Assembly: GCA_025450255.1 (NCBI GenBank)
Contig: JANWHV010000120.1
Span: forward strand, 1 to 9,480
DNA length: 9,480 nucleotides
Reading direction: 5' to 3'
Source: Chloroflexota bacterium
Lineage (GTDB): Bacteria; Chloroflexota; UBA5177; JANWHV01
This document shows positions 1-6,360 of this stretch, one piece after another. Both the position numbers and the translations under genes were made by a program. How positions within the stretch are numbered: the stretch's first letter is position 1; every line of letters starts with the position of its first letter. Under the pieces are notes generated by a model that was not told the origin of the DNA, did no database searches, and worked only from the letters and a program-made list of their open reading frames with translations.

Positions 1-720
1 ACGAAAATCATCGCCTTGTTTGGCGTGATGGTCGCCGCGTTCGGCGCCTTGCACCTGTATTACTTTGGCGTCATAACCGCCGTGCTCGTGCTATCCAGCA
101 TTGTTGCTCGAGTCGATCAAAAGGCAATGGTTAAGAGCATGGCGTTGGTCCTGGTCCTGCTGGCAGTCAGTTGCTTCTTTTACGCGCTACTGATTCCCGG
201 CAAGCCGGAATGGCGGCTTGGCCCGTTCGCGCTCTCCGACGACGGCGTTCAGCTCGGCGTCCGCATCTTTTTCCAGTCGGGCGCGCTTATCTACGGCGCG
301 CAGATCTTGACTTCGAGCACGGAACCGCTGGCCATCGCCACCGCGCTGCAGCGTCTTTGCCGGCCGCTGAAGCTCGTTCACGTGCCCATCGATGAATTGG
401 CCATGCTGGTGACGCTGGCACTCACGTTCCTGCCTCTAATCCGGGAGCAAGTGCGGACGGTGATTGACGCACAGCTCGCGCGAGGCACCGATCTGCGGCA
501 CGGTCCCCTGGAGACCCGCTTCCGCGCGGTCATCAGTCTGTATAACCCGATCATCTCGGCCAATTTGCGTCGAGCCGGCGAGCTTGCGGCGGCCATGGAC
601 GCGCGCGGGTATCAGGTTGGGCAGAAACGCACGCACCTCCGCGAACAGCGTTTCGCCCTGGCCGACTACGTGGTGCTGATTTTGACCATCGCCCTGGCGG
701 CAGGCGCGTTCGTGGCCTGA
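1..720 (+). CDS. ecfT: ECF transporter transmembrane component EcfT (CbiQ family), 5'-truncated
   Basis: This is the membrane scaffold of an energy-coupling-factor vitamin or metal importer. It couples two cytoplasmic ATPases (EcfA/EcfA') to a substrate-binding S component in the inner membrane. The frame is open from base 1 and begins TKIIALF, which matches the family N-terminal 'DPRTK' stretch, so only about 15-20 residues are missing; 239 residues are visible. Hydrophobic segments lie at the start, around window-residues 45-66 and at the C-terminus. The family signature 'P-x-D-E-L-A-M-L-V-T-L-A-L-T-F-L-P' is followed by both Ala-Arg-Gly coupling motifs, QLARG (residues 158-162) and MDARG (199-203), which in this family contact the ATPases. 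The gene ends TGA at 718-720. The ATPase genes are probably upstream, outside the window. No S component is visible, so the substrate cannot be named. Confidence 0.93.
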   Translation, partial: TKIIALFGVMVAAFGALHLYYFGVITAVLVLSSIVARVDQKAMVKSMALVLVLLAVSCFFYALLIPGKPEWRLGPFALSDDGVQLGVRIFFQSGALIYGAQILTSSTEPLAIATALQRLCRPLKLVHVPIDELAMLVTLALTFLPLIREQVRTVIDAQLARGTDLRHGPLETRFRAVISLYNPIISANLRRAGELAAAMDARGYQVGQKRTHLREQRFALADYVVLILTIALAAGAFVA

Positions 721-730
721 GGCCACACAG

Positions 731-757
731 GCCGCCGTCACATGGCTAGCCGGCGGC
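731..757. terminator. Possible convergent terminator hairpin between ecfT and the histidine kinase
   Basis: A perfect 7-bp inverted repeat, GCCGCCG (731-737) and CGGCGGC (751-757), with a 13-nt loop sits between the two convergent stop codons and overlaps the last kinase codons. No T-run follows on either strand, so it is not a classical intrinsic terminator. It may only slow polymerase or protect the 3' ends. Confidence 0.35.
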
Positions 758-2245
758 GGAGAGGGGCACGGGACTTGCGGCGGGCGCCAGCCTGACGGTA
801 TCGCCCGGCTGGGCGGCGAAAACACCGCCATGCGGCAACGAAACCGTGAATGTGGTGCCGATGCCTGGCCTGCTGGTGACCTCAATGCGGCCATTATGGG
901 CCTGCACCGCGCTCTGCACGATCGCCAGGCCAAGGCCCGTACCCTCGTTGCCGCGCGAACGAGCTTCGTCCGCGCGATAGAATCGCTCGAAGATGTGTGG
1001 TAGGTGTTGGGGATCGATGCCGACTCCGGTGTCGGAAACCGAGACAGTAATTAGCTCGGGGCCCGAGACGAGGGATACATGGACGCGCCCGCCCTCGGGG
1101 GTGTACGCGATGGCGTTATCGAGCAGGTTGATAAAGAGCTGCTTGAGCCGCGTCGAGTCGCCCATAATCATGACCGGCGCGTCGATGCCATAGGTGAGAC
1201 TGATCGACCTGTCCTTTGCCAGCGGACGCAACCCCGCTACTACGCCGTCTATGACCTCGTCAAGCGCGACTTCCTCATGGGCGACCAACGCCACGTCGGT
1301 ATCCAGCCGCGTCAGGGTCAACAAATCCGAGACAATGTGCGAGAGGCGAACCACCTCCTCCTGGGCGCTCTCCAGAGTTCGGCGATACTCGCCTGCCGAG
1401 CGGGGCCGAAGGAGCGCGAGGCTGATGTCGGCTTGCATGACGGTCAGTGGCGTGCGCAACTCGTGTGACGCATCCGACGTGAACCGCTTGTGCCGATCGA
1501 ATGACGCTTGCAGGCGCGCGATCATGTCGTCGAACGTCGACGCCAGGCGCCCGATCTCGTCCCGCTGGTTGATGCGCAGCCGCTCGCTCAGGTCGTTTAC
1601 GGAGATGCGGCGGACTTGCTCGCTCATTTTGTCGATGGGCCGCAGCACTCGCCCGGTGAGGAACCAGGCGCCCGCCGCCGACAGGAGCGTCACCACAACG
1701 GCGGCCAGGATCATAATGCGCTGCAGGAGGGTAACCGTATCCTCGGTGTCTTGCACGGAAGCCTGGAAAATCAACACCGCGTCGTTGGCGCCCGTGGGAT
1801 ACACAAGTACGTTGGTATCGCCGTTTTTGCCTTTCACCGTCAGGTTTTGCGGCGAGCCCGAGGCAAGGGTCTTCGTGATTGTCTGCCTCAGCTTTGGATC
1901 AGTGGCGAGCTTGGGATCGGCATGCTTGTTGTCCCCGGGGATCGGTTTCCCATTTGCGTCGAGGAACATGAAGCTGTTACTGGTGGGAGGATTCACGTCG
2001 CCGCCGACGGTCTCGGCCGTCACACGGAGACGGACGCCGAAATTTGGGTAGGAAATGTAGCTCGGCACGATTTTGTACTGCTGCACGACCTTGTCGGCAG
2101 CTTGTTGGACGTTCTGGTTGAAATCGTTATAGAGCACGTTGTTCAAACCGACGACGATGCCGGCGCTGAACAGCGCGAACGCTCCCGCGAGCAGCAAAGT
2201 ATAGGTAAGGGTTAGCCGGAAGCGGATAAGCCGGAGGCGCCACAT
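746..2245 (-). CDS. Membrane sensor histidine kinase (HAMP-HisKA-HATPase_c), no adjacent response regulator
   Basis: This is a two-component sensor that autophosphorylates a histidine and passes the phosphate to a response regulator. With the start at 2245 the protein has 499 residues. TM1 is at about 11-33, an extracytoplasmic sensor region of no recognised family at 35-175, and TM2 at about 177-197. HAMP spans roughly 198-250 (LRPIDKM... to LQASF). The H-box is FTSDASHELRTP with phospho-acceptor His261. The N-box is INLLDNAIAYTP (Asn373 and Asn377), G1 is DTGVG (405-409), the F-box is IFERFYRAD and G2 is GTGLGLAI. A Pro/Ala-rich tail of about 26 residues follows the ATPase domain. The frame stays open upstream to an ATG at 2365, but that would overlap the ATG of the divergent gene and add 40 residues without membrane character. 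TM1 and a possible -10 at 2282-2287 favour 2245. The cognate regulator must be encoded elsewhere. Confidence 0.95.
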   Translation of the reverse strand: MWRLRLIRFRLTLTYTLLLAGAFALFSAGIVVGLNNVLYNDFNQNVQQAADKVVQQYKIVPSYISYPNFGVRLRVTAETVGGDVNPPTSNSFMFLDANGKPIPGDNKHADPKLATDPKLRQTITKTLASGSPQNLTVKGKNGDTNVLVYPTGANDAVLIFQASVQDTEDTVTLLQRIMILAAVVVTLLSAAGAWFLTGRVLRPIDKMSEQVRRISVNDLSERLRINQRDEIGRLASTFDDMIARLQASFDRHKRFTSDASHELRTPLTVMQADISLALLRPRSAGEYRRTLESAQEEVVRLSHIVSDLLTLTRLDTDVALVAHEEVALDEVIDGVVAGLRPLAKDRSISLTYGIDAPVMIMGDSTRLKQLFINLLDNAIAYTPEGGRVHVSLVSGPELITVSVSDTGVGIDPQHLPHIFERFYRADEARSRGNEGTGLGLAIVQSAVQAHNGRIEVTSRPGIGTTFTVSLPHGGVFAAQPGDTVRLAPAASPVPLSAAG

Positions 2246-2281
2246 ATCGATGCCCGTTTCACGCAATACAACGTATGTATT

Positions 2282-2287
2282 AGTATA
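2282..2287 (-). promoter_or_regulatory. Candidate -10 box for the histidine kinase gene
   Basis: On the minus strand TATACT (5 of 6 to TATAAT) lies about 37 nt before the ATG at 2245, which would give a 5' UTR near 30 nt. The -35 candidate 17 bp upstream, TTATCC, is poor. If correct it rules out the longer kinase start at 2365. Confidence 0.4.
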
Positions 2288-2296
2288 GGCCAGTCT

Positions 2297-2326
2297 TTGA
2301 CATCGGATAATGGTCGCTGTTACGAT
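2297..2326 (+). promoter_or_regulatory. Sigma70-type promoter for the secreted protein-phosphoribosyltransferase unit
   Basis: A consensus -35, TTGACA (2297-2302), is followed after 18 bp by TACGAT (2321-2326, 4 of 6 to TATAAT). The predicted start near 2333 leaves a leader of about 30 nt that contains the AGGAGG ribosome-binding site at 2347-2352. Confidence 0.6.
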
Positions 2327-2346
2327 CTCCCAATAGTAGCATGACC

Positions 2347-2360
2347 AGGAGGCGGAGGAG
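2347..2360 (+). promoter_or_regulatory. Double Shine-Dalgarno before the gene at 2364
   Basis: AGGAGG (2347-2352) and GGAGGAG (2354-2360) lie in tandem 3-11 nt before the ATG. This strong purine-rich site fixes the start and predicts efficient translation. Confidence 0.7.
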
Positions 2361-2363
2361 CCC

Positions 2364-2933
2364 ATGCGACGTTCGATCGCTCATCTTGCTCGAACACTAC
2401 TGGTCATAGGCGTTATTGGCCTTGGCGTTGGCCAGCGTCAAACGCCGGCCAACGCCGGCGCTTCACGACAGACACGAACGAACGTCGCTCCGCAGCCGAC
2501 CGCGGTGTTGGTCTGGCAGGGGAAAGTGCTGCCTATCGTCACCGACGTTTTCGCTTCCATCAGCGGTTTGAGCACGGCCTTGCAAAATCGCGACATCGAC
2601 GGCGTGGCGAAGATCGGCGATCAGTTTGCCGGAGAGGAGATACGGTTCCAGGCAGTCAGCCCCGTGCCTCACCAGGTCAAACAGACGGCACAAAGCTTCA
2701 ACAAGGCGTTGCGCGACATGTCGGACGGCACGAAGGCGCTGGTTGTGGGGCTCAGGTCGAGCAACAACACCAACGCGCAGCGCGCGGCGAACCAGGTCGT
2801 GGTCGGTCTTCGAGAATTTCAGCAAGCCGTGGATCAGGTCCGCCGCAATGCAGGGCCGATAGGCGAGCCGACGGTCGTGCCGCAGGCCAACGCCGGGCCT
2901 GCTCCGACGCCGATCATCAAAGGGATCTCTTGA
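2364..2933 (+). CDS. Secreted helical protein of unknown function
   Basis: I do not recognise a family. The 189-residue product begins with a typical Sec signal: MRRS, a hydrophobic stretch LLVIGVIGLGVG at about 12-23, and a likely cleavage near residue 31 after PANA. Residues 48-165 read as amphipathic helices with regularly spaced hydrophobics (VLPIVTDVFASISGLSTAL, TKALVVGLRSS, VVVGLREFQQAVDQVRR). The C-terminus is rich in Pro, Ala and Gly. There is no cysteine and no catalytic motif, which suits a helical bundle or a periplasmic or surface accessory protein. It has its own promoter and strong ribosome-binding site, and is followed 3 bp later by the phosphoribosyltransferase gene, so the two are probably cotranscribed. 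Its promoter region is shared with the divergent kinase, so a role in sensing at the envelope is possible but unproven. The GC-rich signal-peptide codons form a strong DNA/RNA hairpin. Confidence 0.8.
   Translation: MRRSIAHLARTLLVIGVIGLGVGQRQTPANAGASRQTRTNVAPQPTAVLVWQGKVLPIVTDVFASISGLSTALQNRDIDGVAKIGDQFAGEEIRFQAVSPVPHQVKQTAQSFNKALRDMSDGTKALVVGLRSSNNTNAQRAANQVVVGLREFQQAVDQVRRNAGPIGEPTVVPQANAGPAPTPIIKGIS
2424..2456 (+). repeat. Near-perfect 33-nt inverted repeat inside signal-peptide codons
   Basis: GGCGTTGGCC (2424-2433) pairs exactly with GGCCAACGCC (2447-2456). Inside it, after a single A/C mismatch, GCGT (2435-2438) pairs with ACGC (2442-2445) around a 3-nt CAA loop. That gives 14 pairs and one mismatch. 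It encodes residues 21-31 of the secreted protein and has no T-run after it. Confidence 0.75.
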
Positions 2934-2936
2934 CGA

Positions 2937-3407
2937 ATGGAGACAACGCTCGTCAAGCGCTACCTTTCCTGGGAAGAAATTCAGCGACTCGTGGATTATC
3001 TCATTCGCAACTATCTCTCCGAGCCTTACGACGCAATGTTGGTGATCACGCGCGGTGGCATGGTCCCTGGATGCCTGATTAGCGAGAAGATCGATCTGAG
3101 GAATATTCTTGTCGCCGCGGTCGTGTATTACACGGACGTCGATCGCACGCTCGACAAGCCGATCTTTTTGCAGTTCCCATCCGACACGCTCCTTGCCGGT
3201 AAGCGCGTATTGGTGATCGACGACGTATGGGACAGCGGACGCACGATCATGGCGGTTAAGGAGCGGCTCGACGTTGTGAACTGTCATTACAACGTAGCGG
3301 TGCTGCACTTCAAGCCTGGCCGCTCCAAGTTCGCGGGCCAGGGGCCGGACTTCCACGCCGAAAAGACTGACGACTGGCTCGTCTACCCCTGGGACCGCGA
3401 GCGTTAG
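2937..3407 (+). CDS. Purine-type phosphoribosyltransferase (xanthine/hypoxanthine PRTase-like)
   Basis: The enzyme is expected to transfer the phosphoribosyl group of PRPP to a purine base in the cytoplasm (salvage). The 156-residue length is right for the small type-I PRTase fold. The PRPP-binding loop is VLVIDDVWDSGRT (residues 91-103), with the two acidic residues and the SGRT segment that hold the ribose phosphate. The upstream ITRGGMVPG (37-45) matches the pyrophosphate loop. The C-terminal DDWLVYPWD is like the aromatic 'W-x-x-Y-P-W' end of xanthine and hypoxanthine PRTases, where it stacks on the base. The ATG at 2937 lies 3 bp after the upstream stop, with AGGGA at 2921-2925 as ribosome-binding site. 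The exact base cannot be told from sequence; some family members have other roles. The gene ends before a strong terminator. Confidence 0.92.
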   Translation: METTLVKRYLSWEEIQRLVDYLIRNYLSEPYDAMLVITRGGMVPGCLISEKIDLRNILVAAVVYYTDVDRTLDKPIFLQFPSDTLLAGKRVLVIDDVWDSGRTIMAVKERLDVVNCHYNVAVLHFKPGRSKFAGQGPDFHAEKTDDWLVYPWDRER

Positions 3408-3434
3408 CATACGGCGCGTAAGGCGAATAGGGTC

Positions 3435-3481
3435 AAAAAATGGAAGAGGGACCACACTTTCGTGGTCCCTCTTCGGCTTTT
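3435..3481. terminator. Strong bidirectional intrinsic terminator
   Basis: A perfect 13-bp stem, GAAGAGGGACCAC (3443-3455) with GTGGTCCCTCTTC (3462-3474), closes a 6-nt loop. On the plus strand it is followed by GGCTTTTC and ends the phosphoribosyltransferase transcript. On the minus strand it is followed by CA and then six T (3440-3435), an even better tract, so it would also stop transcription from the right. Confidence 0.93.
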
Positions 3482-3550
3482 CATTGCTGTTGGGCAGTGG
3501 TTAGAAGTTCTGCTGCACCTCATCTCGCTGAAAAGCGGGTCCGTCGACGA

Positions 3551-3616
3551 TACGAATGTTTCGCTGCCGGCGCCTGTAAAACGCTAAAGGCTCAAGGGCC
3601 TATTCGTAGCGCCGGC
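3551..3616. repeat. Interleaved inverted repeats forming a potential H-type pseudoknot
   Basis: Stem 1 pairs TACGAAT (3551-3557) with ATTCGTA (3602-3608). Stem 2 pairs GCCGGCGC (3566-3573) with GCGCCGGC (3609-3616). The arms cross, and the two 3' arms are directly adjacent, so the stems could stack coaxially. The longer loop has its own AGGC/GCCT hairpin (3588-3591 with 3598-3601). CGCTA (3582-3586) with TAGCG (3607-3611) offers a competing fold. The pairing exists on both strands. Confidence 0.55.
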
Positions 3617-3836
3617 GTTGGATCGGAGACGGGCCCCTTGCTGACGTCTTCTCTCCAGCCGCCCTACCGACCGTTGGTCACGGACAAATCCCGTGACGGG
3701 CAGTGGGGCTGATCTCAGTCAACTTGAAAGACACCGAAGCAGAGGTGCGGCTTCCTCATATGATACATAGGAAGGCTCCCTTCTTCGCGCTAGAAATGGG
3801 AAGCTATTAGCCTCCAGATGCCCACGCGATACTGGT

Positions 3837-3865
3837 ATGGTACGTCCGAACGGCGCAACAGTCAA
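3837..3865 (-). promoter_or_regulatory. Candidate minus-strand promoter inside the gene-free region
   Basis: Minus-strand TTGACT (3865-3860, 5 of 6 to the -35 consensus) is separated by exactly 17 bp from TACCAT (3842-3837, 4 of 6 to the -10 consensus). It would start a transcript near 3830 that crosses the pseudoknot and stops at the terminator, about 390 nt later. It has no coding gene downstream. Confidence 0.35.
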
Positions 3866-3927
3866 GCCCATTTTGCTGGGTTCCACGCTAGAGTTTCTCA
3901 CTGCGAACGCCGACTCGTACAGTGCTT

Positions 3928-6303
3928 TTAGCTGCCGAATCCGATCAGGGTCGTGGCGCCGGCAGCGGTGCGATTGATGCTCTCGAAGAGCATGCCCCCT
4001 CCCACGATAAGGTTTCCGGCAGCCGCGCCGGAAAACGGCGGCTTGACCGTCCGCAGCAAGCGGCCCGAATCTCGGTCGAGCACATTGACGCGCCCGTCCG
4101 TCGATTGTACGAACACAAGGCCGCCGGATACCACCAACGACCCGATTCCCACGGATTGAAAGCCAGGAATGCCGGTCTTCCAAAGGCGGTGGCCGTCGAC
4201 AGCGCTTCGCGCGTCGACCGCGCCCGTGGTTATGCCGAACAATATGGTGGGCGTCGCCGCGCCGAACAGGATATCGTGGGCGACCCAGCGCGTGTTCCCG
4301 GCCCAATCGTAGGCGTGTATGGAGGCTCGCAGGCGACTGCCGCCCCCGCTCAGCACACTGGCATACACGACATTGCCGGCAGCATGCCACTGTGCGGCGC
4401 CAATGTGCTTCAGAACACGTCTGATTGCGCCGGTGTTCGCATCCAGGACGTAGCTGTCGCCCGCGCCCAGGGCGCCAAAGCCGAGGTAGAGCGTATTCGA
4501 TACCACACAGGGCACCGAGCTTTGCGTACCGGAACGCTGCCAAAGTTGCTTCCCGGTCTTCGCGTCGAACGCGAAGTAGCGAGAGACGGATCCGCTGGGG
4601 GCCGGACCGGCGCCCGTGAAGATTGTGTTGCCGCTCAGCACAAACGAGTCAAACGTTGCCGGGTTGTCTCCGGATCCGCCGGTCGCGGAATGCGACCAGT
4701 CGGCGGTAGAAGCGGTGACAATGCGTATCTCCGAGCTACGGTTGAAGTACACCAGCGGCGCCCTGTATGCGACGCCCTGTACATTGGTCGATTGATAGGC
4801 ATATTTGACGGCGCCGGTCGCCGCATCACGCGCCTGTACATGTCCCGCCGCGTCGATGGCATACAACGTGCCGTCGGCCACGATTTGTGGCGACTCACCT
4901 GTCGCGCTCCAGCGCACATGAAGAGTGCGCACCGCGGCAGGCACGATGCTTCCCTCCACGTCGGCGTAGCTCTGACCAGCGTCATGCCCTACCATCGACC
5001 ACGCGGCGCCGGCCGAGTATTGGGCCGGGGCCGAGGTTGCGACAGCGGTGGGAGTAGGACGAGGCGTTGGCGGCGTTGTCGCCGTCGCGCTGGCTCGCGC
5101 TACCGTGGGCGGCGGCGATCTGGGCAGGGCGGTCGGTGACGCCTTAGGGTGAGCAGCCGTCGCCGTGGCGCGTGATGCTATCGTCGCGGTGGCAATCGGG
5201 CTGCTCAGCGGCGCGAGCGTGGCCTCGGGTCCGGGCGCGGGCCCGCTGTCGCGCACCGTCACGCGCCGGCCGTTGCCCAGCAAAAAGGTGACGTTCGGTG
5301 GTGTCTGACTGTCGAACGTAAGGTCAGTGACGCCGGCGGCGGCTGGAGCGTCGGCACGCAATATACGCGCGACGTGCAAGCCGCCATCGCTCGATCGGTA
5401 GAGATTGGTGTCGGTGACAACGTAGACCAGTTGCGATTCAAACGGATCGATGCGGGTGAGAAAACGCGGACGCGCGCCGAACGTAAGGGCGCCGGTGCGC
5501 CGCCACGAATCGCCGCGATTCTCGCTCCGATAGAACCCAGTATCGGAGGCGTAGAGCAATACCCGAGACTGATCGGGGACGACGGCAAGGCTGCCGGGAT
5601 TGCGGCACGGGCCAAACTGGCAGGCGGTCGCGGATATGCCCGCATACGCGGGATCCCATTGCGAGCCCGTCTCGACGGTGCGATATATGCCAGGGGCGAT
5701 GGGATTCACCGATTGCGCGTTGCCTGGGATAGCCAGGAACGACCCATCGGTAACGACGTACATAACGGATTTATCGCGCGGGTCGAAAATCAGGGATTGC
5801 ACGCCCCACGCCGGTCCGCCTCCGCGCGCGTCGGAGTTGGCCGGAAGTCCGTGGTTAAAGGAAGAAAAGTCGTTGACGCCGTCGGCACTGTAATACAAGC
5901 CACCGGGCGCATTGCCGCAGCCGTTGTCCAGGTAGTCGCCGACGACGCCGTCAGTTCCCACGTACAGGCCCTGACTCTGCAGCGGATTAATTGCCAGGAA
6001 CGTGACACGGTCATAATTGCCGGGAAGACACGCGCCCGGCGTGGATGGATCCGGCGCCTGGGCATCGCCCGGCTCGAACACCGGGGTCCACGACTGGCCG
6101 CCATCCGTGGTCCGCACCACCTCTTGCAGCGCATCGACGCCAAATTGCAGCGATGCGTCTTTCGGTGACGAGACGATGAAGGAGATTCGCGCGGCGTCGG
6201 CACGGGCGGATTGCGCCCAGCTAAACGGCAGTGTCCCGTACAATGGGACAAGCGTAGCAATAGCGATGAACACGCGGCACGTCAGCCTCGTGCGACGCGT
6301 CAT
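3928..6303 (-). CDS. Secreted two-domain beta-propeller protein (Asp-box/BNR-like plus PQQ-like repeats)
   Basis: The 791-residue product is exported and probably extracellular or envelope-attached; no enzyme activity can be assigned. The signal peptide is MTRRTRLTCR followed by VFIAIATLVPLYG, with cleavage near residues 30-35. The first domain (about 38-350) has sialidase-type Asp-boxes: TTDGGQSW (65-72), SENRGDSW (260-267) and the weaker SSDGGLHV (304-311). This looks like a BNR or photosystem-stability-type propeller. Residues 353-430 are a Thr/Pro/Ala/Ser linker. The second domain (about 434-790) has PQQ/BamB-type blades: YAIDAAGHVQARDAATG, YFAFDAKTGKQLWQ (576-589), YVLDANTGAIRRV (618-630) and VNVLDRDSGRLLR (739-751). 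The start at 6303 has GGAGAGGA close upstream and a signal peptide; the ATG at 6390 is upstream of the likely promoter and is rejected. Structural or sensing roles are more likely than catalysis, since BNR catalytic residues are not evident. Confidence 0.87.
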   Translation of the reverse strand: MTRRTRLTCRVFIAIATLVPLYGTLPFSWAQSARADAARISFIVSSPKDASLQFGVDALQEVVRTTDGGQSWTPVFEPGDAQAPDPSTPGACLPGNYDRVTFLAINPLQSQGLYVGTDGVVGDYLDNGCGNAPGGLYYSADGVNDFSSFNHGLPANSDARGGGPAWGVQSLIFDPRDKSVMYVVTDGSFLAIPGNAQSVNPIAPGIYRTVETGSQWDPAYAGISATACQFGPCRNPGSLAVVPDQSRVLLYASDTGFYRSENRGDSWRRTGALTFGARPRFLTRIDPFESQLVYVVTDTNLYRSSDGGLHVARILRADAPAAAGVTDLTFDSQTPPNVTFLLGNGRRVTVRDSGPAPGPEATLAPLSSPIATATIASRATATAAHPKASPTALPRSPPPTVARASATATTPPTPRPTPTAVATSAPAQYSAGAAWSMVGHDAGQSYADVEGSIVPAAVRTLHVRWSATGESPQIVADGTLYAIDAAGHVQARDAATGAVKYAYQSTNVQGVAYRAPLVYFNRSSEIRIVTASTADWSHSATGGSGDNPATFDSFVLSGNTIFTGAGPAPSGSVSRYFAFDAKTGKQLWQRSGTQSSVPCVVSNTLYLGFGALGAGDSYVLDANTGAIRRVLKHIGAAQWHAAGNVVYASVLSGGGSRLRASIHAYDWAGNTRWVAHDILFGAATPTILFGITTGAVDARSAVDGHRLWKTGIPGFQSVGIGSLVVSGGLVFVQSTDGRVNVLDRDSGRLLRTVKPPFSGAAAGNLIVGGGMLFESINRTAAGATTLIGFGS

Positions 6304-6360
6304 CCCACATCCTCTCCATGCCTTGCGTTGCGGCGTTACCGTACGCCCGCCAGCGACGAT

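Larger units (their letters stand above)
3482..3927. other. Gene-free region rich in inverted repeats; possible structured RNA or long 3' UTR
   Basis: No credible protein is seen; a 90-codon plus-strand frame here starts inside the terminator stem and looks like no known family. The region holds several inverted repeats: TACGAAT/ATTCGTA (3551-3557 with 3602-3608), GCCGGCGC/GCGCCGGC (3566-3573 with 3609-3616), GTCACGG/CCGTGAC (3677-3683 with 3691-3697) and CTTCCT/AGGAAG (3751-3756 with 3769-3774). The 9-mer GGGCAGTGG occurs twice (3492-3500 and 3698-3706). The conserved words of RNase P RNA, tmRNA and the T-box, cobalamin, TPP and lysine riboswitches were looked for by eye and not found. It lies downstream of the minus-strand propeller gene, whose transcript may run through it to the terminator. 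Confidence 0.5.

Noticed and set aside
1194..2051. A 285-codon plus-strand frame within the histidine kinase
   Set aside because: Arg/Ser-rich translation with no motif, opposite a complete kinase.
2245..2365. 40-residue N-terminal extension of the histidine kinase
   Set aside because: It overlaps the start codon of the divergent gene and its promoter, and puts TM1 far from the N-terminus without support.
2463..3455. A 330-codon minus-strand frame opposite the secreted protein and phosphoribosyltransferase genes
   Set aside because: It starts inside the terminator stem, crosses two well-supported plus-strand genes and its product resembles no family; a GC-rich antisense shadow.
3551..3616. 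HDV-like ribozyme on the minus strand
   Set aside because: Arm order and a CGAA linker are suggestive, but P1.1 and P4 are missing, so it is kept only as a pseudoknot.
3677..3697. Stem with a 7-nt ACAAATC loop, recalling a tRNA T-arm
   Set aside because: The loop lacks the TTC start of T-loops, and no acceptor, D or anticodon arms fit around it.
3706..3725. GGGGCTGATCT, recalling the 5' end of tmRNA
   Set aside because: The expected TTCGAC and the tag reading frame are missing.
3741..3780. AGAGGTGCGG followed by AGGAAGGCTCCC, recalling a lysine riboswitch
   Set aside because: The remaining conserved words of that riboswitch are absent, and there is no lysine gene downstream on this strand.
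3719..4543. A 274-codon minus-strand frame overlapping the propeller gene 3' end
   Set aside because: It is in a different frame of the same strand as the propeller repeats and extends into gene-free DNA; its composition is that of a frame shadow.
3922..5139. A 405-codon plus-strand frame
   Set aside because: It is antisense to the propeller gene, very rich in Arg and Gly and without domain motifs; the opposite strand has clear repeats and a signal peptide.
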